This document shows, one piece after another, positions 43,832-54,081 of a DNA stretch of 64,000 bases. The notes below the pieces were generated by a model. That model made no database searches, was not told where the DNA came from, and saw only the letters and a program-made list of their open reading frames with translations. This DNA comes from Alphaproteobacteria bacterium MarineAlpha11_Bin1 (lineage in GTDB: Bacteria > Pseudomonadota > Alphaproteobacteria > MPNO01 > UBA830), in assembly GCA_002937455.1 (NCBI GenBank), contig PTJZ01000003.1:62001-126000 (forward strand). Reading direction: 5' to 3'. The position numbers and the translations under genes are program-made. The number at the start of each line of letters is the position of its first letter. Position 1 is the first letter of the stretch.

Positions 43832-44719
43832 ATGGATTTTTTTGGTGCGGACTTTCCAAGTTTAAAATTGGATACCCTGCGTTACTTCGAAAGAGAAATT
43901 GACAAGGCCTACTTAGAATTCTCCCGGTCATATGGGGCAGACATAGAGAGCGTTTTCGATCCTCTATTGTATTTTCTTATCTGGTTCGAACGGATTTTAC
44001 TTTGGGCACCATGGTGGGCAATAATCATTGTTATTGGGGCCTTGGCATTCCTTGCTAGTCGTCGACTTTTTCTTACATTCTGCGTAATCGCTGCATTCTG
44101 TTTTATCGGCTATCTCGGCATGTGGGAAAACACCATGCGGACAATGGCTATAATTTCTGTTTCTACACTATTTGCGATCTCTTTGGGTCTGCCATGCGGG
44201 ATCCTGATGTCACGATCTGAACGCTTCCAAGGGGTGATGACCCCCATCCTAGACGTGATGCAAACGATGCCAATTTTTGTTTATCTAATTCCAGTAGTAA
44301 TGCTATTCGGATTAGGGAAGGTACCTGGGATGATCGCGGTTGTTGTCTATGCGATTCCCCCTGTGATAAGGCTCACGAACCTGGGTATAAGGCTGGTTGA
44401 TAAAGAGCTCTTGGAGGCGGCAGACGCCTTTGGAGTTAGTCGACTTAAGAGGCTTATAGGCGTTGAAATACCCTTGGCACTTCCGAATATCATGGCCGGA
44501 ATAAACCAAACCATCATGATGGCATTATCAATGGTAGTGATCGCATCAATGATTGGGGTCAAGGGGCTGGGGCAGCCAGTTCTTCAGGCGGTAACAAATC
44601 AATATTTTGCGCTTGGCTTACTTAACGGTGCGGCTGTTGTCACACTCGCCATTGTATTTGATCGCATTACTCAGAATTATGGGCGCCGCATTCAAGCGGC
44701 TCGTGGTATCAATTCGTGA
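43832..44719 (+). CDS. Glycine betaine/proline ABC transporter permease
   Basis: 295 aa ProW/OpuAB-type permease. An N-terminal extension of about 70 residues precedes the binding-protein-dependent transport core; the EAA-like loop reads ELLEAADAFGVSRLKRLIGVEIPLALPNIMAG, and MTPILDVMQTMPIFVYLIP is typical of the family. Its stop overlaps the ATPase start by 4 bases (GTGA). Confidence 0.92.
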   Translation: MDFFGADFPSLKLDTLRYFEREIDKAYLEFSRSYGADIESVFDPLLYFLIWFERILLWAPWWAIIIVIGALAFLASRRLFLTFCVIAAFCFIGYLGMWENTMRTMAIISVSTLFAISLGLPCGILMSRSERFQGVMTPILDVMQTMPIFVYLIPVVMLFGLGKVPGMIAVVVYAIPPVIRLTNLGIRLVDKELLEAADAFGVSRLKRLIGVEIPLALPNIMAGINQTIMMALSMVVIASMIGVKGLGQPVLQAVTNQYFALGLLNGAAVVTLAIVFDRITQNYGRRIQAARGINS

Positions 44720-45747
44720 CACCCCCAATAAAAAATGAGGGGATAGAAATCCGAGGACTGTATAAAGTTTTTGGAACCTCGCCGAGATCTTGTTTACCTC
44801 TCATTAGAGACGGTATATCTAAAAGTGAGCTTCTCGAGCACCACAATCACGTTTTGGCGTTAGAAGATATAAATCTCTCTGTAGCGCCCCATTCAATACA
44901 CGTCATCATGGGTTTGAGTGGCAGTGGAAAATCAACCCTTATACGGCACGTAAACCGTCTGATCGATCCGACCGATGGCATCATTCGAATCGGGACCGAA
45001 GATGTTTTGAACATGGACCACCGCAGGCTTACGGAATTTCGTCGAAATAAAGTTAGCATGGTTTTCCAGAGGTTCGCTCTCCTGCCCCACTACGACGTCG
45101 CCGAGAACGTTTCTTATGGGCTCAAGGCGCAGGGCTTATCAAAGGCACAACGTGAAAAAAAAGCAGCCGACTGGATTGTCAAAGTTGGCCTTGAGGGGTT
45201 TGAAAACGCTTTCCCTCATCAACTGTCTGGTGGCATGCAGCAGAGAGTTGGTCTCGCCCGCGCTCTCGCCACCGATACCAACATACTTCTTATGGATGAG
45301 GCTTTTAGCGCTCTCGACCCCCTCATTCGGTCTGAAATGCAGGAATTGCTTCTACATTTACAAACCGAGTTGAAAAAAACGATCCTGTTCGTGACACATG
45401 ATCTCGATGAAGCTATTCGGATCGGTGAAAGGATCGCTATTTTAAGAGACGGTTTGATAGTCCAAAATGATACTTCTCAAGGAATTGTTCTTAACCCTGC
45501 TGACGATTACATCGCAGAGTTTACGAAAGGTATTAATAGAGGGCGCGTGATAGAGGTTGGATCGATTTTGAATAATGATCTATCCGATCAAGATCTGACG
45601 AAATGCCCGTCTAACACCTGCCTGGAAGATGGTTTGTCAGCCGCCATGAATACCCCGGATGGTAGGCTTCTTATAACGGACGACCAAGGTAATGATGTCG
45701 GGATACTCAGTGCATCGGAAATCGTTGCAGCGATGCAGGTTAAATAG
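44716..45747 (+). CDS. Glycine betaine/proline ABC transporter ATP-binding protein
   Basis: 343 aa ProV/OpuAA-type ATPase: Walker A GLSGSGKST, signature LSGGMQQRVGLARA, Walker B ILLMDEAFSALDP and the H-loop FVTHD. The C-terminal 80 residues are a reduced regulatory region, shorter than the paired CBS domains of E. coli ProV. The start is a GTG overlapping the permease stop. Confidence 0.93.
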   Translation: MTPPIKNEGIEIRGLYKVFGTSPRSCLPLIRDGISKSELLEHHNHVLALEDINLSVAPHSIHVIMGLSGSGKSTLIRHVNRLIDPTDGIIRIGTEDVLNMDHRRLTEFRRNKVSMVFQRFALLPHYDVAENVSYGLKAQGLSKAQREKKAADWIVKVGLEGFENAFPHQLSGGMQQRVGLARALATDTNILLMDEAFSALDPLIRSEMQELLLHLQTELKKTILFVTHDLDEAIRIGERIAILRDGLIVQNDTSQGIVLNPADDYIAEFTKGINRGRVIEVGSILNNDLSDQDLTKCPSNTCLEDGLSAAMNTPDGRLLITDDQGNDVGILSASEIVAAMQVK

Positions 45748-45989
45748 GAAGAATCTTTATCTTCTACTAAACTCTACAAAATTCTACTTAACCTATTATA
45801 AACATTTAATAATCTATAAAATAGATATTTTGTATTTTCCGTATAAGTCTCATAGGTTAAATTACGCCACAACAACTTTACTACCATCAATTTCTATTTT
45901 TATTTGCTAAATCGGAAGGATATTGATCAAAGATAGAAATGATTTGAATCTATAGGATCAACCGACGAAGAGGAGTTTCGAAATTACCC

Positions 45990-46442
45990 GTGCGTACTTT
46001 TCAACAAATGACTAAGGCAGATGTAGAGGAAGCGCAAAGGGCCTGGGTGAAATGCGTTACAGACCAAAATGTCGACGCATTGTTAGACCTTTATGATTTC
46101 GGAACGAAGGAGGCGCCTCTCCTTTTTAAGCCAACTTTGACAGATATCATTCGCACTGATCGTAAAGCGGCAAAGTCATATTTTGTTGGCGGTGATAAGA
46201 ATTATCCCATGGACGAAGGCTTCCTGTCTCAAGGATGGAAAAGCGTTAGGTTTCAAAGTGCAGCTGGCCCACTCAAGACAGCCGCTGGGAACGGTTTCAT
46301 GGACTTGGGACGTTACACCTTTGTCGACGGCAATGGGGCGGAGACAAAAGCCGACTATACTTTTATCTATCACAAGCTTGAGGGAACTGTTCTTATCGCA
46401 CTACACCATTCATCTCTCACTTGGCTACCCAAGGCCACATAG
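45990..46442 (+). CDS. SnoaL-like / CaMKII-association-domain-like protein
   Basis: 150 aa cystatin-like alpha+beta barrel protein. The N-terminal helix pattern (EEAQRAWVKCVTDQNVDALLDLYD) and the C-terminal strands GRYTFVDGNGAETKADYTFIYHK with IALHHSS match the NTF2-like group that includes the CaMKII association domain. The GTG start has AAGAGGAG 14 bases upstream; an ATG six codons later is possible. Such proteins are catalytic or simply dimerisation domains; the role is not known. The 242 bases before it are very AT-rich and hold no gene. Confidence 0.65.
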   Translation: MRTFQQMTKADVEEAQRAWVKCVTDQNVDALLDLYDFGTKEAPLLFKPTLTDIIRTDRKAAKSYFVGGDKNYPMDEGFLSQGWKSVRFQSAAGPLKTAAGNGFMDLGRYTFVDGNGAETKADYTFIYHKLEGTVLIALHHSSLTWLPKAT

Positions 46443-46564
46443 GTGTATCATCCGCAATATCTAAACATGTTCTTTTCCAGCACGTAAATTCCTAGAATAC
46501 GGAATGATCAAATTTACACTACTCACGTGAACGGTAGGTAAAAACCATCAATTTACTGTTTCAA

Positions 46565-48526
46565 TTATTTGGATGGTAAAGCTTTCACAAAGCATCTGAA
46601 TTGGCTTTTCCCATCTGAATTTTGCCGGCGAATTATGTAGTGGCGTGTGAGGTCTTTTATACAGTCTTGGTCGCTCACATCGGATGCGAGAACACTTACA
46701 AGCCATTTGTCGACTACCATCGGCCATATAATGTCTGCCCGGGCGAGCGTCTGACGAAAACGCGTAGCGTCAGACTTTATCTGCCAGATATTTTTCGGGG
46801 TTGGCGCCCAGCTTACTTCATTGATGATGCTATAACGTGGAATGGTATCACCGCGTCGTCGGCCCAACGCGAAGAATTCCGCGTGAGATATCACCGATGT
46901 ATCCAAACCCTGAGAAAGGATAAGTAATTTCGGCTGCTTCGGGAGCTGTTTTCCAATCAGAAGCTCTATAGTCTCCGCTGACTGCTTGCTTTGTGCTATA
47001 CGAGGGTCAATTGGCTGACCTCGGCGTGTCGTAATTTGCTCCACGCTTTCCCAGACTTGAACGACCTGAGAGCCGCCCAGAACAAACAGGCTGCAACAGA
47101 CCGCAATAAGCCAATCACGACGAGTAGATAGTACTGCCAAAGCCATTGACCCCCAGCCTCGGCGTATTGCGAACAGAGTGACATCGATTAACATAACTAG
47201 CCCAACTGCATGCAAGGTCCACAGAATAACTCGCGTGAAGCGCGGGATAGAATTTAATTCGTTGAAATAGTATTCGCCAAAACAGGTTAAGTGGAACCAA
47301 TAGAGAGCGGCAAAATAAACCGTTGCCGTTGTCACTAATAATATAGGTGTCCTATGTCGTCCGGAGAGCACGGTACCTATCAAGCCAACTATACTGGCCA
47401 AAGTTAAGATCAGTTTATAACTCAATGTATAATCGACTATTGCACCAAAAAATCTGTTCGCGAGGTCACTCCAATCATAATTTGATGCAGTGACAAGCGC
47501 CTCGGCAGACAGGGTTTCAAGCGGTCTATACATGCATCCGCTAATGTTAGTGTCGAGCGCCCAAATCGCAGCGATGGCCGCGGTAGGTCCCATCAAAAGA
47601 GCTCCGGTCGCAACAACGCTGCGCAGTCGGGATAATCGACTAGATCCGCCTCGAAACAATATAAGCAGGCAGACTAGAGCTATGCCGGGTATGAATAGAA
47701 TTGCGGCTGATTTGATTAAATAGCACGCTGCCAAAACGGTGCCTGCCGCTCCTTCAAAATGTCGATGATATTCGTGTGATAGCTCCGAAGCATAAATGAG
47801 TAGAAGAAAGGCAACGCCGCAATATATTTGCGGGGCCTCAATCAATAAAGTTTTTGACCAAAGCGGGCCCATGGCCTGCGCTGCCGTAAACAAAAGAATG
47901 AATATCCAACCAATTAGGCCTGCCGGTATTGGGTGTAGGTGGCCTTCTTTTCTGACCAGCCCTGTTACGATATCATATACAAGCGCAGTGACCGCGACAC
48001 AGAACACAAAAGGTGCGGTGGCAGAGATGCCTAAGTCGCTTATTCCTCTCAATTGCCATGGCAATGCCAGCAAAAATGGCCATCCTGGTAAATAGCCACG
48101 AAGGTTAAAGGACCCGTGAGCCTCTTGCCAGGTTTCCTCGGCATTTAGTCTGAGTGGATTAGAGAGCCAATGTGAAAATTCGTCTTGACCGACCGGGAGA
48201 TAGTCTAGTTCTGGGCGTAGGATAACAACGACGAAACCAATGATTAGAAAAATAAAGGTTGGATGAGAGAGGAGTATTGCCCAACTCGGACGCCAGTGAA
48301 TGGCTCTGAGCCTCAGCACAATTCCTGTGACTGCTAGCAAGACTAGGATTTGAAGGATTGTCACCATAGCCAACCCGGCGAGCAACATAAGGAAGCCAAG
48401 GACGGTTAGGATGGCGTAGCCGAGAGTAAGCCTCAAACCTATCGTTGGGAAAGGTAAGGCTATGTTCAATCTCGGCCAACAGCCCAAGCCCGCACCAATA
48501 AATGAATAGATTAATAGGCCAATCAT
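46565..48526 (-). CDS. Polytopic membrane protein, possibly GT-C-type glycosyltransferase
   Basis: About 653 aa with some twelve hydrophobic helices and a C-terminal soluble region. GQDEFSHWL in the first large loop resembles the acidic (Asp/Glu) motif of GT-C glycosyltransferases that use polyprenyl-linked sugars; this is a structural analogy rather than a family match. ATG at 48526 is chosen because AAGAGG lies 6 bases before it; an upstream TTG at 48556 adds ten residues. It stands alone between unrelated genes. Confidence 0.6.
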   Translation of the reverse strand: MIGLLIYSFIGAGLGCWPRLNIALPFPTIGLRLTLGYAILTVLGFLMLLAGLAMVTILQILVLLAVTGIVLRLRAIHWRPSWAILLSHPTFIFLIIGFVVVILRPELDYLPVGQDEFSHWLSNPLRLNAEETWQEAHGSFNLRGYLPGWPFLLALPWQLRGISDLGISATAPFVFCVAVTALVYDIVTGLVRKEGHLHPIPAGLIGWIFILLFTAAQAMGPLWSKTLLIEAPQIYCGVAFLLLIYASELSHEYHRHFEGAAGTVLAACYLIKSAAILFIPGIALVCLLILFRGGSSRLSRLRSVVATGALLMGPTAAIAAIWALDTNISGCMYRPLETLSAEALVTASNYDWSDLANRFFGAIVDYTLSYKLILTLASIVGLIGTVLSGRHRTPILLVTTATVYFAALYWFHLTCFGEYYFNELNSIPRFTRVILWTLHAVGLVMLIDVTLFAIRRGWGSMALAVLSTRRDWLIAVCCSLFVLGGSQVVQVWESVEQITTRRGQPIDPRIAQSKQSAETIELLIGKQLPKQPKLLILSQGLDTSVISHAEFFALGRRRGDTIPRYSIINEVSWAPTPKNIWQIKSDATRFRQTLARADIIWPMVVDKWLVSVLASDVSDQDCIKDLTRHYIIRRQNSDGKSQFRCFVKALPSK

Positions 48527-48789
48527 AACGCGCCTCTTATATAGGCAGGAGCCCAATTAGCAACTAACCTAAACCAGACAAGTTATTGCCGTTATTTAGA
48601 TTGCGGTTCTCCTTATCTACAACGTATGCGAAGTTTGTCTTGAAGAGCGAGTCTCCAGAGAACTCCATGTTCTCAACGGATTTGACCCGGCCACGACGAA
48701 GCGAAACTATTCCTTCACAACTAAATGAGTAAATCAGAGGTTGTTATTGAAAACGTCTGACACTTAATAAAGTCTATCGTACGTTGCAA

Positions 48790-50100
48790 TTAAAGCAGGG
48801 AAGGCAGGAATGTGACTAATGGTGGGAAGACTGCCAGTACTATCATGCCCAAAATGAATAGACCGACAAAAGGCCACGCAGCCCGGAACACCTCCGAAAT
48901 TGTTACTCGATCGGCTGCACCTTGGAAGGCAAATATGACGTAACCAAATGGTGGAGATATCCCTCCAACGGTAACGTTCAAAAGCATTATTAGCCAGAAC
49001 CAGACAGGGTCGAAGCCCAAGGTTGTCAGCAATGGCTGATATATTGGGATCACAACCATCATCAGAGCGATCTGATCAATGAACATGCACATTATGAAAG
49101 GAATTAGCATCATGATGAACAGCATGAGCATCGGAGACCAATCGAGGGTGACAATAAGATTGGTGAGTTCTGTAGTGGCACCAGTAAACGCTAAAAGCTG
49201 ACTGAACATCCGAGACGATGCCATGATCAATAGGATCATACTGGTAATAAATGCCGAGGTGCCAAGCGCCTCAACGATCATTTTAAAATTTAAACGGCGA
49301 TAATATGCTGCAGTGATAAGGGATGCCAGTACACCTGTTGCAGCGGCCTCCGACGGCGTCGCAATTCCGAACATAATAAAGCCCATTACGGAAAATATTA
49401 TGAGCCCAAAAGGTAAACAGCTCCCCACTGCCTTCAATTTCTCAGCCGCACTCACATGAGCTACGACGTCTCCGCTGGAATCAGGCGCGAGTGAAGGATT
49501 AAGCCTAACTCGTAACATTGTGTAAAAAAGGAATAATGTTGCGAGCAAAAGACCGGGGATAATTCCACCAATCAATAGCCCAGCAATTGAGGTGTTTGAG
49601 AGCGTTCCTATTACAATTGCCAAAACGCTTGGAGGGATAATTGGAGCAAGGCTAGCACCGGCTAGCATTGTCCCTATTGATAATTTTGTATCATACCCTC
49701 GATTACGCATAGTCGGGAAAAGTGTTCTAGCCAGCATAGCGGCAACCGCCATTCCTGATCCTGATAACGCTCCGAAAACCGTTGATAGTGAAATAGTAAG
49801 GACATATTGACGTCCTTTCATCCGACCAACCAGTTTGTCGACCGCATCGAATAGAATTTCTACCGACCCGGAACGGAACAGTATTTCCGCCATTAAAACA
49901 AACAGCGGAATTGTTGCGAGGTCTGTGTAGTTGGCGGTATCGAAAATGGAATTTGCGACCATTCCGAACCCGGCTTGCCCAAGAAAAATTGCAACACCGG
50001 CCAGATTGATTACCAAAAAAGCGACAAATAAAGGCGCACCTGTCAAAAATGCCGCCAACAAAAGAAGCAATGCTGTTATGAGTATGGTTTCCCATCCCAT
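48790..50100 (-). CDS. dctM: TRAP transporter large permease (DctM)
   Basis: 436 aa DctM-family membrane protein of a tripartite ATP-independent transporter. LSGSGMAVAAMLARTLFPTMRNRGYD and MLAGASLAPIIPPSVLAIVIG are signature stretches. It begins 3 bases after the small permease gene, so translation is coupled. Substrate depends on the DctP protein and is not obvious. Confidence 0.93.
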   Translation of the reverse strand: MGWETILITALLLLLAAFLTGAPLFVAFLVINLAGVAIFLGQAGFGMVANSIFDTANYTDLATIPLFVLMAEILFRSGSVEILFDAVDKLVGRMKGRQYVLTISLSTVFGALSGSGMAVAAMLARTLFPTMRNRGYDTKLSIGTMLAGASLAPIIPPSVLAIVIGTLSNTSIAGLLIGGIIPGLLLATLFLFYTMLRVRLNPSLAPDSSGDVVAHVSAAEKLKAVGSCLPFGLIIFSVMGFIMFGIATPSEAAATGVLASLITAAYYRRLNFKMIVEALGTSAFITSMILLIMASSRMFSQLLAFTGATTELTNLIVTLDWSPMLMLFIMMLIPFIMCMFIDQIALMMVVIPIYQPLLTTLGFDPVWFWLIMLLNVTVGGISPPFGYVIFAFQGAADRVTISEVFRAAWPFVGLFILGMIVLAVFPPLVTFLPSLL

Positions 50101-50103
50101 CGG

Positions 50104-50628
50104 TCACCCCTCCCCAAATCCGCCGGTAGATCCTGCCTTACTTGGATCAATTTTACGCCAGTCTAAAAAACGTATGAAGTAGATCGTAGAACTGGCAAAG
50201 CCTATAGGGAGGAACACTGAAATTAGGTATTTAGGTACCGGCTTTACTGCCATAATGTGCACGTCATTGGTCCACTGACGCAACGTCTCGTCTGCTGTGA
50301 TCCATGTAGCAAAGCCACAGGCCAATGCCCCCATTAAATATGTGAACCAGACGGCGGGTCTCACAGCGCGCCGCGGAAGCACTTCAAAAATCAACGCGAC
50401 GGCAACATGTCCCTTTTTCCAAGTAACGTAGGGCATCATCATGAATGTACCAATGCATAGGGAATATGATACTGCTTCACTAGCCCACCATTGCGGGGAA
50501 TTAAAGAAATAGCGGCCAAAAACTTCGATTATATATGAGCAAAAAATAATGGCCAAGGTCAGGCATCCGAGGTAGTACCCGATTTGAGCCGTCTTATCGT
50601 GCCAACGTGTCGCTGTTGAAATAAGCAT
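50104..50628 (-). CDS. dctQ: TRAP transporter small permease (DctQ)
   Basis: 174 aa with four helices, the DctQ family. RYFFNSPQWWASEAVSYSLCIGTFM and VTWKKGHVAVALIFE are typical. It lies between the binding-protein and large-permease genes; a strong hairpin separates it from dctP. Confidence 0.9.
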   Translation of the reverse strand: MLISTATRWHDKTAQIGYYLGCLTLAIIFCSYIIEVFGRYFFNSPQWWASEAVSYSLCIGTFMMMPYVTWKKGHVAVALIFEVLPRRAVRPAVWFTYLMGALACGFATWITADETLRQWTNDVHIMAVKPVPKYLISVFLPIGFASSTIYFIRFLDWRKIDPSKAGSTGGFGEG

Positions 50629-50675
50629 GATTATGGGTCGATTCTTTGCAGAAGAATTACAGAAAAATCGGTAGC

Positions 50676-50698
50676 CGCGGCGGAAAATTTCCGCCGCG
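50676..50698 (-). promoter_or_regulatory. Intergenic hairpin between dctP and dctQ
   Basis: Two 11-base arms (CGCGGCGGAAA at 50676-50686 and its exact complement at 50688-50698) around a single centre base form a long GC-rich stem with an AT tip. A T-run starts about 6 bases later in the minus direction, so partial termination or 3' protection of the dctP message is likely. Confidence 0.75.
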
Positions 50699-50723
50699 AC
50701 TTGTTAATTTTATTAGCAGTGAA

Positions 50724-51707
50724 TTATGGGGAAAGGCCAGCCTTAACTGCCAGTGCCCGCATTTTCTTAGAGTCTTCACCACAGCATTTCTCACCGAGCG
50801 CCCAAAGGCCGTCTGAGAAAGCTTTTTTCATCGCGGGAATTTGATCCGCCGGGACCCGGGTAATCTTTACGCCTTTAGCTGCTAAAGTAGCGTCTTCTTT
50901 AGCCTGCAGTTGATCACCAATCCAGGGCATTTCGAGTTCGGTCATTTTGCCTGCGGAAAGAAGTATAGACTGCTCATCCTTCTTGAGCTTTTTCCATTTT
51001 CCCATATTGATAAGTATTGGGAGGGTTGATGTGCCAAACGTCGGCCGGACCTTATGCTTTGCCACTTCGAAGTGTTTCATACTCAGCATACCTGCCGCAG
51101 GCCAAGCGGCTCCGTCTACCACACCCTTTTCCAGGGCTGAGTAAACCTGTGAGCCAGGCATAACAACTGGTTCTCCACCAAAAAGTTTAATTACTCCGTG
51201 ATATGTTTGGGTGCCTCTGATTTTTCGGCCCTTCCAATTACCACCTTTGATCGGGTCTTTTAGAAAAATGTGATATCCGGCGGTACTGCTGGGAGAAATT
51301 GCCAAGAGCTTAAGGCCATGGGTCTTCTGGTAAAACTTATCTAGATGATCCCAAACGCCCGATGTCCGTTTTCCAACGGGGTCAGCATTCAGCGCGTCCG
51401 TCACCGCTGCAAGGCCTTTTGAACCCATGTGATAAACGCCATGGGTAAACAAGATATCAAAAACTCCGGATTTAACCGGTTGAAGCTGCTGGAAACCGGG
51501 AACTACCTCTGGCCCACTGATCCGTAGCGTAACCTTGTCACCACCGATTTTGGCTACATTTTTTTGAAAAGTATCCAGCACAACATATGTCGGCCAAATA
51601 TTTTTATTCCAACTCGCTAACACCTTAAGTTCAGCAGCAGACACCGATGTAGCTGCCATTAACACCCCTGCCGAGACGGCAGATGCTATAAATGATCGCA
51701 TTTTCAT
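50724..51707 (-). CDS. dctP: TRAP transporter substrate-binding protein (DctP)
   Basis: 327 aa with a clear signal peptide (MRSFIASAVSAGVLMAATS then VSAAE). The DctP fold is shown by YHIFLKDPIKGGNWKGRKIRGT and YSALEKGVVDGAAWPAAGM, where the Arg binds the carboxylate of the ligand. It leads the dctPQM operon. The ligand is an organic acid of unknown type. Confidence 0.93.
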   Translation of the reverse strand: MKMRSFIASAVSAGVLMAATSVSAAELKVLASWNKNIWPTYVVLDTFQKNVAKIGGDKVTLRISGPEVVPGFQQLQPVKSGVFDILFTHGVYHMGSKGLAAVTDALNADPVGKRTSGVWDHLDKFYQKTHGLKLLAISPSSTAGYHIFLKDPIKGGNWKGRKIRGTQTYHGVIKLFGGEPVVMPGSQVYSALEKGVVDGAAWPAAGMLSMKHFEVAKHKVRPTFGTSTLPILINMGKWKKLKKDEQSILLSAGKMTELEMPWIGDQLQAKEDATLAAKGVKITRVPADQIPAMKKAFSDGLWALGEKCCGEDSKKMRALAVKAGLSP

Positions 51708-52085
51708 GTTTAGTCCCTTTTGAAATATTACCTCTAAAGATCGTAATTATGCGAAAAGCCACTCAACCCCTGGCTACGCTATATCCTATCGTATACAGAA
51801 TTCGCCGGACCGCAATGCCCTGTGCATAAAGTAATCAAGGAATTTGAAAGAACCCATCAAGGCCAGAATGTATTCTATAAAGTGCGATTTCTACCGCCAA
51901 GCATTTCAAACCCGAAAAAATTTTTTTATGTGACGCCACCTTTGATGATGATGTGGTAGCCTAAAGCAGTATTCTTAGAAGTTATGTGCGAGCCGTCGCG
52001 AATTCTTCAAACAAATTTAATCGATTTTGTCGTCGCCAATCATACAATTGTCAAACGGTCGAAGATTAGAGACGGAAAACTTTAG
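51708..52085. other. Intergenic region between dctP and the PKHD gene
   Basis: 378 bases between divergent genes. It must hold both promoters. A run of A/T (around 51916-51928) and a GTATAC-containing stretch near 51796 are the only distinct features; no gene or convincing operator was found. Confidence 0.5.
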
Positions 52086-52757
52086 ATGATATATGAACTG
52101 CCAAATTTGGTGCCACCAAAAGATCTTGAGAAGATATTAGAGATTATCTCCAAGGGTAAATTCGTTGATGGAATGCAAACAGCGGGACTGGACGTCGCCA
52201 ATGTAAAGAAAAATAATGAACTCAAACTAGGCTCATCTGAAGCAAACCAGATCAATCGGATTATTCAGCAATGCATGGCGGAGAATAATGATTTTCAGAT
52301 CATTACAATGCCATCGAATATTACTAAGCTTTTAACCAGCCGTTACGGCGTGGGTATGGGGTATGGTGATCACAGTGATAATGCCAGAATGGAATCGGGA
52401 AAATTTCGTTCTGATATTTCTCTGACTGTCTTCCTCAATGAACCGGATACCTATGAGGGCGGAGAATTGGTATTAAACACTGATATCCGACCGGAACCAT
52501 ACAAATGTGCCGCCGGTACATGCGTGATTTATCCCACTTATTTTCTGCACCGGGTTAACCCTGTTACAAAAGGTGAACGGCTAGTTGGTTTGGGTTGGGT
52601 TAACAGTCAGGTTGCAGACCCTATCCGGAGACAAGTCTTAATCGACTTGGCTTTGACGTTAAGTTATTTAATGAACAATGCGGCAGGCGGGGTCGATCAT
52701 TTGGAGTATATCCGCCTCGATAAGGTCTATAAAAATTTGCTGCGAATGTGGGGTTAA
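52086..52757 (+). CDS. PKHD-type Fe(II)/2-oxoglutarate hydroxylase (PiuC/YbiX family)
   Basis: 223 aa. The jelly-roll iron site is complete: H96 and D98 in GDHSDN, H155 in the TYFLHRV segment, with R165 (KGERL) to hold 2-oxoglutarate. The family is linked to iron-siderophore uptake genes, but no TonB receptor is next to it here. The substrate is unknown. Confidence 0.9.
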   Translation: MIYELPNLVPPKDLEKILEIISKGKFVDGMQTAGLDVANVKKNNELKLGSSEANQINRIIQQCMAENNDFQIITMPSNITKLLTSRYGVGMGYGDHSDNARMESGKFRSDISLTVFLNEPDTYEGGELVLNTDIRPEPYKCAAGTCVIYPTYFLHRVNPVTKGERLVGLGWVNSQVADPIRRQVLIDLALTLSYLMNNAAGGVDHLEYIRLDKVYKNLLRMWG

Positions 52758-52851
52758 TTTAGAGGCCGAATTATTCCATTGTACCTTTTCGTTCTAAAAC
52801 TTCGGTGTCGTATAGCTTTTAATACCGCCATATCCAGAATAGGCGCTAATT

Positions 52852-53850
52852 TTAGATATCTCGATTACGCCGGGAAGTCATTTTTTTGGCCATGCGGGGT
52901 GCCCGACCAGGCGTCGACCATGGACACGCAGCTATACAGATCCCACATCCCTGAGTGTCGTTAAAATAGGGAATGCATTTATCGAAATCGACGTACCATT
53001 TCGCGACTCCTCTAACGGTATTTTTTTTGTGTTTTATTGCGTCTGGCGGGCACGCTTTTGTGCAAATTTGACAATTGGTGCAAAAATCATCTGCCCCGAA
53101 TATATCAGGGGCGTCTTCGGCTAATGGAAGGTCGGTCAAAACGCCCGCTAGGCGAAAAGAAGAGCCAAATTTTCGATTGATCATTGAACCATGTTTGCCA
53201 AGTTCTCCAAGTCCCGCTTCAATCGCCGCTGGTATTAGCAAAATAGGCCCTGCGGCCGGACCACCGTGCGGTCGCGCATGATAGCCGTTGGTCTGAATAA
53301 AATTTGCCATCGATCGCGCGACGCGTGTACCACGATTATATTGAGCGATTACCTCAACCGGTGACTCTACAGATGGCGCTTTTGAGAGTTCATGGTGGTC
53401 CATGGAAACGCCAATAATGATGATCCATGGTTCCGGGGCTTCATAACCTTCAAAAATCCACTCGGGACGTATTCGGGTAATGCCTACAAGATCACCTTCA
53501 TTACCTAATATATGTTCCTTTACTAGTTTTACCCAGTTTGCTGGGGTTTTAACGGTCGGTTGATCGGGTATGGTGGCTGGAGAATTTCTGCCACGACCGC
53601 CAAATCGGTTCTGAAAATTTTGTAGCTCAGGGCGTTCGTTGTAGTTTTTCAGATAATAATCCTGCAGTTTTTTATGAGGCAGCTCTATATCCCCGTAGTG
53701 CCAGAAAATTGGCGTCGGTGGACGTATTTCTGACTCTCCTAATCCGTTAAGGGTATTTCCCGAGACATCCGGAAAAAGCGCGATTTGGTGAGCAGGCGGC
53801 TTATAAGGAAGTTTTTTATCTGCCCGCATCACCTTTATCCCAGTCACCAT
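52852..53850 (-). CDS. Reductive-dehalogenase-like double [4Fe-4S] protein
   Basis: 332 aa. The C-terminal third has two ferredoxin motifs in the reductive dehalogenase style: CTNCQICTKACPPDAI and the split second site with KCIPYFNDTQ then GCGICIAACPWS. LIPAAIEAGLGELGKHGSMINRKFG is the corrinoid-domain block shared with QueG. There is no Tat signal and no membrane anchor gene (rdhB), so it is cytosolic and not the respiratory type, and it is much shorter than NpRdhA-type catabolic enzymes. It is the third member of this superfamily in the window. Activity is unproven. Confidence 0.78.
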   Translation of the reverse strand: MVTGIKVMRADKKLPYKPPAHQIALFPDVSGNTLNGLGESEIRPPTPIFWHYGDIELPHKKLQDYYLKNYNERPELQNFQNRFGGRGRNSPATIPDQPTVKTPANWVKLVKEHILGNEGDLVGITRIRPEWIFEGYEAPEPWIIIIGVSMDHHELSKAPSVESPVEVIAQYNRGTRVARSMANFIQTNGYHARPHGGPAAGPILLIPAAIEAGLGELGKHGSMINRKFGSSFRLAGVLTDLPLAEDAPDIFGADDFCTNCQICTKACPPDAIKHKKNTVRGVAKWYVDFDKCIPYFNDTQGCGICIAACPWSTPGRAPRMAKKMTSRRNRDI

Positions 53851-54081
53851 TATTGGCTATTTTTTAATATATCTCGCGTAAAATAGGAAAGTCTCGGTCA
53901 TTTTTGAACGTTGTTGTTTCTTCATCACGTCGAATACGCCAGACCCGATCGAAATACTTTATCAACAGTAAATCAGAGGACAATGCCGTATAAGTCTTTT
54001 TTTTTCGTCGCCATTGTTGAGTTTACGGAGCTACGCTGCTACGCCCCCTGCCCGACCGTTTATTCCTAGGTTAAGAATCGA

